DNA from: Candidatus Woesearchaeota archaeon
GTDB lineage: Archaea > Nanobdellota > Nanobdellia > Woesearchaeales > GW2011-AR9
Length of the DNA: 64,000 bases
Reading direction: 5' to 3'
NCBI GenBank assembly: GCA_018696595.1
Contig: JABHQW010000008.1
Coordinates: 102,484-166,483, forward strand
Part shown: positions 9,928-18,451 of the stretch, in pieces
How positions within the stretch are numbered: position 1 is the first letter of the stretch
How the letters are laid out: each line of letters starts with the position of its first letter
Program-made: the position numbers and the translations under genes
The notes under the pieces: model-generated
Told to the model about the DNA's origin: nothing
What the model saw: only the letters and a program-made list of their open reading frames with translations
The model's database searches: none

Positions 9928-11229
9928 TTATTTTCTGCCAACTCCAAAATATTCGAAGCCAATCTCTCGCAAATAATTGGGATTATAAATATTACGGCCA
10001 TCAAACATTTTCTTAGCTAACATGGTTTCTCCAATTCCTTTCAAATTAATATTTCTAAATTCGTCCCATTCAGTAACAAGAATAATTCCATCTGTCCCCT
10101 TTGCAGCAGCTTCGGGAGAGTTAAAGTAATTTATTTGTTCACCAAATATTTCTTTAATATTATCTATTGCTTCAGGATCATAAACATTTATTTTTGCACC
10201 AGATTTTAATAGTTCTTTAATTACAGAAAGAGAACAAGAGTCCCTGATGTCATCTGTTTTTGGTTTAAATGAAAGGCCCCAAATCGCTAGCTTTTTCTCT
10301 TTTAGATCAGGATAAACAAAATTAATCTTAGGTAAAAGCACCAACTTTTGTCTTTCATTAAGTTGGTGGACTTCTTCTAATAACTTTGAGCGATAACCTT
10401 GTTCTTTAGCGGTGGCACATATTGCTTTTATATCCTTGGGAAAACAACTGCCCCCATAACCAGTCCCAGCATTTAGGAATTTAGGACTAATTCGATAATC
10501 CATACCAATTGCTTGTGAAACTTCTTTAATATCCGCCCCAACCAAATCACAAATATTGGCAATTTCATTAATAAAACTGATTTTGGTAGCTAGGAAAGAA
10601 TTATTAGCGTACTTACTCATTTCTGAAGTTTCCCAATTAGTTACTAAGAATTTTAGATAGGGCCTCATTAGTCCAGCATAAACTTGTTTAATAATCTCAG
10701 CAGATTTATCACTTTTAACTCCGATGATGATTTTATCGGGATGCGTAAAATCATGAACAGCATTTCCTTCTTTCAAGAACTCGGGATTAGACGCAACTTC
10801 AACTTCAGAATTTGGATTAATCTCAATAATTGTTTTTTGACATTTTCTTGCAGTCCCAGGAGGAACTGTACTTTTGTTAATAAGAAGTTTATATCCCTGA
10901 GAATATCTTGCTACATCTTTTGCAACATTAAAAACATAATCTAGTTTCGCAGAACCATCTTCCTTACTTGGAGTTCCAACACAATTAAAAATGACTTCGC
11001 CAAAATTAGCCCCTTCTTGACAATCAGTTGAAAAGAATAATCTGTTTCTTCCCATATTCTTTGTGATTAGCTCTTTTAATCCTGGCTCATAAAAAGGAAC
11101 CACACCATTCTTTAATTGAATAATTTTGTTCTCATCAATATCAATACATAAAACATTATGACCTAAGTTAGCTAAACAAGCACCCGTTACTAAGCCAACG
11201 TATCCAGTTCCAAAAATACTAATCTTCAT
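9928..11229 (-). CDS. UDP-glucose 6-dehydrogenase / GDP-mannose dehydrogenase family
   Basis: The 433-residue protein has the N-terminal NAD site ISIFGTGYVGLVTGACLA and the conserved INKSTVPPGT. The catalytic cysteine lies in GTGYGGSCFPKD, and the C-terminal UDP-binding half contains KLAIWGLSFKPKTDDIRDS and YDPEA. Length and motifs fit UDP-glucose 6-dehydrogenase (Ugd/AglM) best, producing UDP-glucuronate by two NAD-dependent oxidations; GDP-mannose dehydrogenase is the alternative. It lies between gmd and the oxidoreductase pair on the same strand and probably provides uronic acid residues for the surface glycan. Confidence 0.92.
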   Translation of the reverse strand: MKISIFGTGYVGLVTGACLANLGHNVLCIDIDENKIIQLKNGVVPFYEPGLKELITKNMGRNRLFFSTDCQEGANFGEVIFNCVGTPSKEDGSAKLDYVFNVAKDVARYSQGYKLLINKSTVPPGTARKCQKTIIEINPNSEVEVASNPEFLKEGNAVHDFTHPDKIIIGVKSDKSAEIIKQVYAGLMRPYLKFLVTNWETSEMSKYANNSFLATKISFINEIANICDLVGADIKEVSQAIGMDYRISPKFLNAGTGYGGSCFPKDIKAICATAKEQGYRSKLLEEVHQLNERQKLVLLPKINFVYPDLKEKKLAIWGLSFKPKTDDIRDSCSLSVIKELLKSGAKINVYDPEAIDNIKEIFGEQINYFNSPEAAAKGTDGIILVTEWDEFRNINLKGIGETMLAKKMFDGRNIYNPNYLREIGFEYFGVGRK

Positions 11230-11268
11230 TCTTTATTACCTCATTAATTGTTTTATATATTATCTCCA

Positions 11269-12027
11269 TTATTTCTCTAGATAAAAAATCCCTGTCGCAA
11301 TTTTTTCATTATTACTTGATTCAAATTCCATTGCTTTTTCTAAAGCCATCATTTTATTTGTTAAATCGTGATCATTTCCCAATTCATAAATTCTTTCTTG
11401 ATAGAAATCAAACTTGTGCCCAAACGTAACACAAGATTGTAAAATATCTACAAACGCGAAACCATTATGGTGGATTGCCTCTTTAATTATTTCAGTCATC
11501 TGTTTTAAATTTCCCGCATAAGCTCTAGCAACAAAAGTAGCCCCTGCAGAGATTGCAAGAGTAATCGGGTTAATTGGTTTTTCTGTTGAACCCAAAGGAC
11601 TGGATTTACTTTTCTTCCCAATACTTGAAGTTGGAGAATATTGTCCAATTGTTAAACCAAAAACACTATTGTTGTGAACTAAATAAGTGAGGTTAACATT
11701 TCTTCTACATGCATGAATAAAATGATTTCCGCCTTCACCATAACCTGCTCCGTCTCCACTTAGTGCAATAACATTAAGTTTAGGATTAGCTAACTTAACT
11801 CCCTGAGCTACTGGTAAACTTCGACCATGCAATCCCACAAAACCATTAACTTTGATCCAATAAGGAAGTTTAGCATAACACCCAACTCCAGAAACTAAAG
11901 TAGTGTTGTGTGGTTCTAAATGAAGTTCTGTTAAAGATTTCTTTATCCCCATTAAGATTGCATAATTGCCACAACCACTACACCAGTTTGAAAGTTCAGT
12001 CCTATCATAATCTTTAATTGCTACCAT
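11269..12027 (-). CDS. 2-oxoacid:ferredoxin oxidoreductase, beta (TPP) subunit
   Basis: The 252-residue protein has the conserved N-terminal WCSGCGNYAIL and the thiamine pyrophosphate-Mg motif GDGAGYGEGGNHFIHACRRN, read through the VHNNSVFGLTIGQ loop. These are diagnostic for PorB/KorB-type subunits. Its start touches the stop of the alpha/gamma gene by one base, so both are made from one message. The enzyme decarboxylates a 2-oxoacid (pyruvate, 2-oxoglutarate or branched) to the acyl-CoA and reduces ferredoxin. Substrate preference cannot be read from sequence. No separate delta (ferredoxin) subunit is visible nearby. Confidence 0.93.
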   Translation of the reverse strand: MVAIKDYDRTELSNWCSGCGNYAILMGIKKSLTELHLEPHNTTLVSGVGCYAKLPYWIKVNGFVGLHGRSLPVAQGVKLANPKLNVIALSGDGAGYGEGGNHFIHACRRNVNLTYLVHNNSVFGLTIGQYSPTSSIGKKSKSSPLGSTEKPINPITLAISAGATFVARAYAGNLKQMTEIIKEAIHHNGFAFVDILQSCVTFGHKFDFYQERIYELGNDHDLTNKMMALEKAMEFESSNNEKIATGIFYLEK

Positions 12028-13757
12028 TAGTTTAACCTTTTCTTTAATTCTTCATAAACTTTATTTATAGTAAATGGATTCCCATCATAACGTAAAATTT
12101 TATCTTCAATCATTATCCCTGTTTGTTCTGCGATTAATTCTCCAAGTTGCCCAGAATAATTACACTCCAGTAAAACCAGTTTCTTAGAACCCACTAAAAG
12201 TTCTTTAACTTCTTTATTATGGAAAGGAAATAAATATTCTAAACAAAGGAAATTAACTTTTTTACTTTCTAAATTTAACTTTTCCATTGCTTCAACAACA
12301 GCCCCATAATTACTACCCCAAGAAACAATTGTAAGTTCCGCATCTTCTGGTCCAACTAATTTAGGGATGGGCAATTCTTTTTTTGCTAACTTTAACTTAT
12401 TCATTCTCCTTTGCATCATTTCTATTCTGGTTTTAGGTTCTTCTATAATTTGACCAACAGCATCATGTTCATCACCAGTACAAGTATAAACCCCATTAAT
12501 GGTTCCAGGAAGGGTTCTATTAATGTTGTCTTTTTCATAGCGTTTGTAAATCCCATCAGAATTTAGTTGTCCCTCATTCACAGATTCAATCATATTTATT
12601 CTTTGATCATAATTAAAAGTAAATTCTTTTTCTACCTCTTCTAAATTCAAGGTTTGAGAACTTTCTGTAAGATGTTTATCTACCAACACAATAACTGGTA
12701 ACTGATACTTTTCTGCTAAATAAAAAGCACGTTTTGTTTCAGTATAACATTCACCAACTGTTTTTGGAGCAATAACCACTCTAGGAAAATCTCCTTGTGA
12801 AGCAGAAAGAACAAACTTCAAATCTCCTTGTTCAGTTTTTGTTGGTAATCCTGTTGCAGGACCGGGTCTTTGACCTTCAATCAAAACTAAAGGAATTTCT
12901 GCCATTCCCGCTAATCCAAAAGATTCTACCATTAAAGAAAATCCCCCACCAGATGTTGCAGTCATTGCTCTTCTTCCAGTATAAGATGCACCTAACGCCA
13001 TATTAATTGCAGAGATCTCATCTTCTGGTTGAATAACAATTAAATTTTTATTTCTCACTGCTTCTTTAGCTAAGTTATGTAATATCCCCGTTACGGGAGT
13101 CATTGGATACTGAGCATGAAATGTTAATCCTGCTTTCAATGCCCCTAATGTAATAGCATCATTACCATTAATAAAATGTGAAACTTTATTTTCAATTTCT
13201 TTTGCAAATTCCGTCTCCTTATTTTCCTCAACAGAATCAGATCCTTCTTTCGCTGCAAGTAATAACTTGCCAACAAGAGTTTCTTTTCCTTGGAAATGAT
13301 CTTTAATTCTTTTTCTTAAGAGAGAATAATCAATCCCTAATGATTTAACCATCGCTCCTAAAAAAACCGCATTACGAACATTCTTCAAATGATTTCTTTC
13401 TTCTATTTTTGTTAGTGGGATTGGCACATAATTGATATTTTGTTTTTTTTCTTCCAGAACAACCTTTTCGTCATAAAGAACTATTCCGTTTTCAGAAACA
13501 TTTTTTGTATGTAAATCTAACGTTCTTTTATCCAAAGCTAACAACAAATCAACATTTTTTACATCTGCAGAAGCTTCTTTATTAGAAATTCTAATAGTGT
13601 GATAATTGTGCCCACCTTTTATCTGCGAAGCGTAATCTTTACTAGAAAAAATATTATAACCCAAATTAATGAAAAGTTTAGCAATTATGTCGGCAGCTGA
13701 AGCTAAACCCCAACCCGCTTCTCCACCAATCCTAATTACATAAGATTCTGTATTCAT
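12027..13757 (-). CDS. 2-oxoacid:ferredoxin oxidoreductase, fused gamma-alpha subunit
   Basis: The 576-residue protein joins two family modules. Residues 1 to about 180 are the gamma domain (IRIGGEAGWGLASAADIIAKL and SSKDYASQIKGGHNYHTIRIS). From about 195 onward is the alpha domain (FINGNDAITLGALKAGLTFHAQYPMTP, QPEDEISAINMALGASYTGRRAMTATSGGG in overlapping parts). This fused layout is the KorA/VorA form common in archaea. It overlaps the upstream nucleotidyltransferase gene by four bases and the beta gene by one, so three genes form one operon. Embedding a central-metabolism enzyme in a glycan operon is unusual. Confidence 0.92.
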   Translation of the reverse strand: MNTESYVIRIGGEAGWGLASAADIIAKLFINLGYNIFSSKDYASQIKGGHNYHTIRISNKEASADVKNVDLLLALDKRTLDLHTKNVSENGIVLYDEKVVLEEKKQNINYVPIPLTKIEERNHLKNVRNAVFLGAMVKSLGIDYSLLRKRIKDHFQGKETLVGKLLLAAKEGSDSVEENKETEFAKEIENKVSHFINGNDAITLGALKAGLTFHAQYPMTPVTGILHNLAKEAVRNKNLIVIQPEDEISAINMALGASYTGRRAMTATSGGGFSLMVESFGLAGMAEIPLVLIEGQRPGPATGLPTKTEQGDLKFVLSASQGDFPRVVIAPKTVGECYTETKRAFYLAEKYQLPVIVLVDKHLTESSQTLNLEEVEKEFTFNYDQRINMIESVNEGQLNSDGIYKRYEKDNINRTLPGTINGVYTCTGDEHDAVGQIIEEPKTRIEMMQRRMNKLKLAKKELPIPKLVGPEDAELTIVSWGSNYGAVVEAMEKLNLESKKVNFLCLEYLFPFHNKEVKELLVGSKKLVLLECNYSGQLGELIAEQTGIMIEDKILRYDGNPFTINKVYEELKKRLN

Positions 13758-14503
13758 AATGTTCTGTAAACCTCATCTGCTTGTTTTAAACTTTCTATAT
13801 TTCCAACATCAAACCAATGGTCTTCAAATATATATCCATGCACTTTGGACTCTTTTACTAAAAATTTAACTAAATCCCCAGAATTATCTGCATAACCAGA
13901 TTCTACAGCTTTTTCTACATGTTTCAAATCTTCTTTATGAAAAATGTAACACGCAGTTGCAGCTAAAGTACTTTTTGGTTCTTCAGGTTTTTCTTCGAAA
14001 TCAATCACTTGAGAACATTCTTGTTTGAGAATCGCCACCCCAAATTTATTTCTAACTTTATCTTTGTCTTTAAGATCATGTAAAGCAACAACAGAATTAT
14101 TCTTTGTGTTAAACTGATTGATAAAACTATTTAATGGAAAACCAAAAAGGTTATCGCCAGCAATAACTAACAAATTATCATTAATCTCTTCTTCTTTGAG
14201 AACATGATGAATATCCCCCACCGGACCTAGACGATCTTCATTGCTGATTGTGCCATCATTAATTACCTTTACTTTTTTAGAACAATTAAGATCATTTAAC
14301 CAAACCATAAAATGACCATAAAATTTATTATTTGTAACTATGAAGATTTCATCGATATTATCTACATCATTTAACTTTTTAAGAATATGTTCTACGATTG
14401 GAACTCCTGCCACTTTAAGTAATGGTTTTGGTTGATTTTCTGTTAATGGATAAAGTCTTGTCGCGTATCCTGCCGCCAATATTAATGCTTTTATTTTGAT
14501 CAC
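13754..14503 (-). CDS. Sugar-phosphate nucleotidyltransferase
   Basis: The 249-residue protein starts with the NTP-transferase signature ALILAAGYATRLYPLTENQPKPLL. It continues with the metal/sugar motifs VIAGDNLF and FEEKPEEP, and ends in the sugar-binding HWFDVGNIESLKQADE. Enzymes of this size join a nucleoside monophosphate to a sugar-1-phosphate (glucose-1-phosphate thymidylyl/uridylyl- or mannose-1-phosphate guanylyltransferase). It is the first gene of the operon with the 2-oxoacid oxidoreductase and overlaps korA-like by four bases. A second, distinct nucleotidyltransferase lies at 14918 on the other side of the 5S gene. Confidence 0.88.
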   Translation of the reverse strand: MIKIKALILAAGYATRLYPLTENQPKPLLKVAGVPIVEHILKKLNDVDNIDEIFIVTNNKFYGHFMVWLNDLNCSKKVKVINDGTISNEDRLGPVGDIHHVLKEEEINDNLLVIAGDNLFGFPLNSFINQFNTKNNSVVALHDLKDKDKVRNKFGVAILKQECSQVIDFEEKPEEPKSTLAATACYIFHKEDLKHVEKAVESGYADNSGDLVKFLVKESKVHGYIFEDHWFDVGNIESLKQADEVYRTL

Positions 14504-14626
14504 CTATTTTGTATATTTATTCTGATTTAAGTTAAATTAACTCAAAATCGTTTAAAAGCATTGTGGAAGAAAGGTATTAAATAGAAGGTAAATTTGATTA
14601 AAGACAAACAAGATTAAAAAAAAGGA

Positions 14627-14734
14627 GGACAGCTTATCAAGTTTCCCGCGTAATGCAGTACACCAAGATACGGAGGCGTTCTTAACTTCTGTGTTCGAAA
14701 TGGGAACAGGTGAACCAAGCCCCTATGGCCGTCC
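14627..14734 (-). rRNA. 5S ribosomal RNA
   Basis: Read on the minus strand, the RNA contains the universal 5S core CACCTGTTCCCATTTCGAAC, then ACAGAAGTTAAG, and later CGGGAAAC-type loop E/helix sequences. The ends GGACGGC (14728-14734) and GCTGTCC (14627-14633) pair over seven base pairs with one G-U, forming helix I. Length is about 108 nucleotides, at the short end for 5S. It stands alone, with no 16S or 23S gene in the window. Ends are set by helix I and may be off by one or two bases. Confidence 0.93.
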
Positions 14735-14753
14735 ATTAAGCTCATAATACTGG

Positions 14754-14765
14754 CTATTTATAAAG
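14754..14765 (-). promoter_or_regulatory. TATA box of the 5S rRNA gene
   Basis: The minus strand reads CTTTATAAATAG, centred about 25 bases upstream of the first base of 5S helix I (14734). This is the canonical archaeal spacing between TATA box and transcription start, so 5S has its own promoter. Confidence 0.8.
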
Positions 14766-14777
14766 GTTTCTGAAAGA

Positions 14778-14813
14778 AGCTTAAAAAATTCGAAGAATTT
14801 TTGCTTAATTTTG
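14778..14813. terminator. AT-rich hairpin between divergent 5S and nucleotidyltransferase promoters
   Basis: AAGC, then AAAAATTC-GAA-GAATTTTT, then GCTT form a nested hairpin with an eight-base-pair core, followed on the plus strand by TTAATTTT. It separates the 5S promoter from the TATA-like CCTTTAAAAAAG near 14864-14876. It could be a terminator, a transcription barrier or a binding site; the sequence alone does not decide. Confidence 0.4.
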
Positions 14814-14917
14814 ATTGAAAATGCCTTACTAAAGAAGATAGATTTAGATTCTTATTCCATAACCCTTTAAAAAAGAAAAACATTACTTCCACTAACAAAA
14901 AGAAGGTGAATAAAAAA

Positions 14918-15622
14918 ATGATTGAAACGGCAATTATTCTGGCAGGTGGACTAGGAACAAGGTTAAGACCTTTAACAGATAAAACCCCAAAACCCTTACT
15001 GCCAATTAAAGAAAAACCAATAATAAGTCACATAATTGAGAATTTGAAAAAATTTGGAGTTAAGAATATAATTCTCTCTATAGGATACAAAGCAGAAGAT
15101 ATCCAAGAACATTTCAAAGATGGATCACATTTAGGTGTAAATATCTCTTATTCTATTGAAACAGAACCCTTGGGTACAGGAGGAGCAATCAAGCAAGCAG
15201 CAGCAGGATTAGAAAAACCGTTTATTTTATTGTGGGGAGATAACTTAATGGACATTGACTTAAACACAATGTATAAAGATTTTTTAAGAGATGCACCCCA
15301 AGTAACTATGACTTTAACCCCCAGAGAAGATGTAGAAAACTTTGGTGTGGCAACATTACAAGAAAATAAAATAATTAGTTTTGTAGAAAAACCTAAAAGG
15401 GAAGAAGCGCCAAGTAATTTAATTAATGCTGGCGGTTTTATTATTGAACCAGAATGTCTAAAGATTCTTCCAGAAGGAAAGTCTTCGATGGAAAAAGATT
15501 GTTTTGAAAAAATTGCCCCACTTGGAGAAATTTCTGCACATGTCCATGAAGGACAATGGTTCCCAACAGACACATTAGAGAAATATCAACACGCTTACGA
15601 TAATTTTAAGCCACTATTATAA
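14918..15622 (+). CDS. Mannose-1-phosphate guanylyltransferase-like nucleotidyltransferase
   Basis: I place the start at the ATG at 14918 because the upstream GTG lies within a good ribosome-binding site (AAGGTGAA at 14903-14910, nine bases before this ATG). The product is about 234 residues, with the signature AIILAGGLGTRLRPLTDKTPKP, metal motif LLWGDNLMDIDL and FVEKPKREEAP. It resembles GCD1/ManC-type GDP-mannose pyrophosphorylases without the left-handed-helix domain. The next gene, three bases downstream, is a eukaryote-type phosphomannomutase, which supports mannose-1-phosphate as substrate; glucose-1-phosphate remains possible. Confidence 0.88.
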   Translation: MIETAIILAGGLGTRLRPLTDKTPKPLLPIKEKPIISHIIENLKKFGVKNIILSIGYKAEDIQEHFKDGSHLGVNISYSIETEPLGTGGAIKQAAAGLEKPFILLWGDNLMDIDLNTMYKDFLRDAPQVTMTLTPREDVENFGVATLQENKIISFVEKPKREEAPSNLINAGGFIIEPECLKILPEGKSSMEKDCFEKIAPLGEISAHVHEGQWFPTDTLEKYQHAYDNFKPLL

Positions 15623-15624
15623 AA

Positions 15625-16386
15625 ATGCCAATCGTAGAAAATATTAATTCAAGTGAGAAGAAAGTTATCATTGCCGATGTTGATGATACCATTTGTGAAA
15701 GTTGTCAACTTGTTTCTGATGAAATGGCTTTAGAAATTTCTCGATTAATTGATACTGGTTTTAGTTTCGCTTTTATCAGTGGAACAAAAAGTGAAAGTTT
15801 GCAAAGAATGATTTCTTCAAAGTTAAAAAAAGAACACCACATCTTAGGTACTACTGGAACAAATTATACATTAATTAAAGAGGATAGTTCAGTTGAAATA
15901 ATTTACAAATATTCTCTTTCAGATGAAGAAAAAGGAGAAATTATTAATGCATTTGATAAACTAATTGAAAATTATAACATCCAATCGATGACCACTAAAG
16001 AAGATCAAGTACAAGACAGAGATTCACAAATTACTCTTTCTGCCATTGGAAGACATGCTCCTACAGAAGCTAAGGCAGCTTATGATTCAGATGGAAAAAT
16101 AAGATTAATGTGGATTGAGTTTCTAAAGAAACATTTAGATTCTGAAAAGTACCATATGAAGATCGGTGGAACAACATCTGTTGATATTACTAAAAAAGGT
16201 TTTGATAAAGAATGGGGAATCAGAAAGTTTGCTAAACACAATAACATAAACCATTCAGAGATAATCTTCTTTGGGGACAAGTTGTATCCAGGAGGAAATG
16301 ACTTCCCGGCAACTAAGATAGTTGATTGTGTTGCTGTTAAGAACCCAGAAGATACTATTAGAAAACTAAAAGAATTTTTCTCATAA
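15625..16386 (+). CDS. Eukaryote-type phosphomannomutase (HAD superfamily)
   Basis: The 253-residue protein has the HAD nucleophile motif IIADVDDTI (Asp18 and Asp20) and ISGTKSESLQRM as motif II. The characteristic PMM cap segment is QDRDSQITLSAIGR. The C-terminal motif GDKLYPGGND closely matches the PMM2/Sec53 motif GDKTxPGGND. These enzymes isomerise mannose-6-phosphate and mannose-1-phosphate and differ from the usual archaeal alpha-D-phosphohexomutases. It is cotranscribed with the nucleotidyltransferase upstream (three-base gap), giving a two-step path to GDP-mannose that feeds Gmd. Confidence 0.9.
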   Translation: MPIVENINSSEKKVIIADVDDTICESCQLVSDEMALEISRLIDTGFSFAFISGTKSESLQRMISSKLKKEHHILGTTGTNYTLIKEDSSVEIIYKYSLSDEEKGEIINAFDKLIENYNIQSMTTKEDQVQDRDSQITLSAIGRHAPTEAKAAYDSDGKIRLMWIEFLKKHLDSEKYHMKIGGTTSVDITKKGFDKEWGIRKFAKHNNINHSEIIFFGDKLYPGGNDFPATKIVDCVAVKNPEDTIRKLKEFFS

Positions 16387-16392
16387 CTTTAT

Positions 16393-16740
16393 CTAATGAA
16401 CAATTGCAGGAGTAGGGCGACCTTTCTTCATAGTAGAAGAACTAACATTCTCAGAACGCAATCTTCTCTGCCGAATTTCTTCCCCAAGTCTCCAATCTTG
16501 AACTATTGCAGTTGTAGTAATTTCTGCGGCCACCTGATCTGGAAAAATCATTTTATGAGCCATACAATAATCTCTTGCTTGCCCTAAATATACTTTGGTT
16601 TGAGCTTCATCTCCTTCCTGAGCAGAACTAAGTGCTAGAGATAATGAGGTGTATCCAACTGTTCCTTGATTAGCCGTTAATGAAGCCTTAACTGCTTGAC
16701 TTTCACGCCGAGCTAAATATTCTAAGCTTAAATTTACCAT
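16393..16740 (-). CDS. Small helical protein of unknown function
   Basis: The 115-residue frame starts with an ATG preceded by an AT-rich stretch and ends seven bases from the stop of the convergent phosphomannomutase gene. The product is soluble and mostly helical, rich in Ala, Gln, Ser and Arg (SLSLALSSAQEGDEAQTKVYLGQARD, read in parts, is TPR-like). It has a basic tail ending KKGRPTPAIVH. Its lower lysine content differs from its neighbours. I recognise no family. Confidence 0.6.
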   Translation of the reverse strand: MVNLSLEYLARRESQAVKASLTANQGTVGYTSLSLALSSAQEGDEAQTKVYLGQARDYCMAHKMIFPDQVAAEITTTAIVQDWRLGEEIRQRRLRSENVSSSTMKKGRPTPAIVH

Positions 16741-16796
16741 TTTTATGTTTTTTAATGAGAAGTTTATAAAGTTTATTGTAAATTTGTAATGAAAAC

Positions 16797-16808
16797 ATTT
16801 AAATTAAA
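16797..16808 (+). promoter_or_regulatory. TATA box of the methionine aminopeptidase gene
   Basis: ATTTAAATTAAA is centred about 26 bases before the ATG at 16828, so the message is expected to be leaderless. Confidence 0.65.
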
Positions 16809-16827
16809 CAAACATTAATTCTTAATT

Positions 16828-17721
16828 ATGGATGAAGAAACATTACAAAAATATGTTGATGCTGGCAAGATTGCCTCAGAAGCATTACATTACGGAAAAT
16901 CACTAATTGTTAAAGGAGCAAAAGTAATCGAGATACTTGATGCTGTTGAAGAGAAAATTGCAGAATTAGGAGGAAAACCGGCTTTTCCTGCACAAATCTC
17001 ATTAAACGAATTTGCAGCACATTCTTGTTCAGATTTAAATGACGAAACAATCTTATCAGATCAGATTGTTAAATTGGATGTAGGAGTGCATCTTGATGGT
17101 TTTATCGCTGATAATGCTTTAACAGTAGACTTATCTGGCAAGTATAATGATTTAGTTAAAGCCAGCCGTGAAGCCCTAAATAATGCTTTAAAGGTTATCA
17201 AACCAGGTGTTACTTTGGGAGAAATTGGAAAAGTGATTCATGAAACAATTACTTCTTACGGATTTGCTCCAGTAAAGAATCTTTCAGGCCATGGATTAGG
17301 AGAATATCAAATCCATACAAAACCCTCAGTTCCAAACTTTGATAATGGGAATGAAAATGTTCTGGAAGAAGGAGATGTAATTGCAATTGAACCATTCGCA
17401 TCAACCGGCGCAGGTATTGTTCAAGAAAGTTCTCCAGCAACAGTTTTCACATTAATTAATGATACGGGTGTTAGAGATCCAATTTCAAGAAAAATTATGA
17501 TTAAAGCTAAAGAAAATAAAGGTTTACCTTTTGCCAAAAGATGGTTAGAAAAAGATTTTGGAACTGCTAAAACTAATTTTGCTTTACGAATGTTAAGAAA
17601 AGCAGGTTGTGTTGATGAACATCCACCTTTGTTTGACCAGAATAAAGGCATGGTAAGTCAAGCAGAACATACTGTTATTGTTTCTGAAGAACCAATTATA
17701 ACAACTTGGCATGAAAAGTAA
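16828..17721 (+). CDS. map: Methionine aminopeptidase, type II (archaeal)
   Basis: The 297-residue protein has the pita-bread fold markers of type II enzymes. The substrate-side segment is SLNEFAAHSCSD. The metal-binding aspartates fall in VKLDVGVHLDGFIADNALTVDL, the metal His in LSGHGLGEYQIH, and the glutamates in AIEPFAS and the C-terminal QAEHTVIV. It lacks an N-terminal extension, as in archaea. It removes the initiator methionine from nascent proteins in the cytoplasm. A TATA box about 26 bases upstream suggests a leaderless transcript. Confidence 0.95.
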   Translation: MDEETLQKYVDAGKIASEALHYGKSLIVKGAKVIEILDAVEEKIAELGGKPAFPAQISLNEFAAHSCSDLNDETILSDQIVKLDVGVHLDGFIADNALTVDLSGKYNDLVKASREALNNALKVIKPGVTLGEIGKVIHETITSYGFAPVKNLSGHGLGEYQIHTKPSVPNFDNGNENVLEEGDVIAIEPFASTGAGIVQESSPATVFTLINDTGVRDPISRKIMIKAKENKGLPFAKRWLEKDFGTAKTNFALRMLRKAGCVDEHPPLFDQNKGMVSQAEHTVIVSEEPIITTWHEK

Positions 17722-17757
17722 GTTTTAAATAGATAACTTGTTTCTTTTTATCACTAA

Positions 17758-18282
17758 ATGAAAAAAAATACTAAATCATTGTTGATTATTGTAGCAGTAA
17801 TTGTTGTTTTATTCTTAGGTTATTTTATTATTAAATGGAATGGTTGTATTGGATGCGGACAGAATAATGATTTTTATGAAGAACAAAAAGCAAAACAAAT
17901 TCAGGAACAAATAAAACTGCAATTATTAGAAGATCTTGACAATGGAGCGGGGAGGTTAGCATTTCCCGCAACAACTTTAAAATTAAAACAAAGTGAAAAA
18001 GAATATTTTTTCTTTGGAATCAATAATGTTTTACCGCTTCCACTTAACTTCAAGGTTAAAATTGAGAAGAAAGAATGTAAGAATAATGATAAAGAAGTAG
18101 AAATAAAGACCACATATGATGAAGACCCACAATTTCTTAATTCAACAGATCGTTTAATGGTAAGTTTTAATATGGAAACAGAGAGTCATAATTTTGGAGA
18201 TTGCCTATATCAATTATTAATCATTAATTTAGAAACAGAAGAAATTTATGCAGAAAAAGCCTTCTTTGTACAAATCACTTAA
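17758..18282 (+). CDS. Membrane-anchored extracytoplasmic protein with CxxC, unknown function
   Basis: The 174-residue protein has one N-terminal transmembrane helix (about residues 8-26) followed at once by a Cys-x2-Cys pair (NGCIGCG). A charged helix and a beta-rich domain come next (about residues 60-174), with two further cysteines (KKECKN and FGDCLY) that could form a disulfide outside the cell. I recognise no family. It lies 36 bases after map and its stop overlaps the stop of a small convergent membrane protein gene by eight bases. Confidence 0.75.
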   Translation: MKKNTKSLLIIVAVIVVLFLGYFIIKWNGCIGCGQNNDFYEEQKAKQIQEQIKLQLLEDLDNGAGRLAFPATTLKLKQSEKEYFFFGINNVLPLPLNFKVKIEKKECKNNDKEVEIKTTYDEDPQFLNSTDRLMVSFNMETESHNFGDCLYQLLIINLETEEIYAEKAFFVQIT

Positions 18283-18451
18283 TTCTTTCCCTAATCAAAG
18301 GCAATCCTTTCCAAACAAATAATGCACCAAGAGCAATAACAATCCAAAACATCAATGTGCTAACTAATTGCATTGCAAATAGAATCATGTTCGCAATAAG
18401 AATTACTAGAACAACATATCCAATTGCTTTTAATTTCTGAGGTTTATCCAT
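18275..18451 (-). CDS. Small two-helix membrane protein coupled to hisS
   Basis: This 58-residue frame is too short for most gene finders. It begins MDKPQKLKAIG and has two predicted membrane helices (about residues 11-29 and 33-47) and a basic end. Its ATG overlaps the last codons and stop of hisS (the bases ATGGATAA serve both), a typical translational coupling. Its function is unknown. The coupling, the codon-like composition and the clean helix pattern make it likely real. Confidence 0.65.
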   Translation of the reverse strand: MDKPQKLKAIGYVVLVILIANMILFAMQLVSTLMFWIVIALGALFVWKGLPLIRERIK

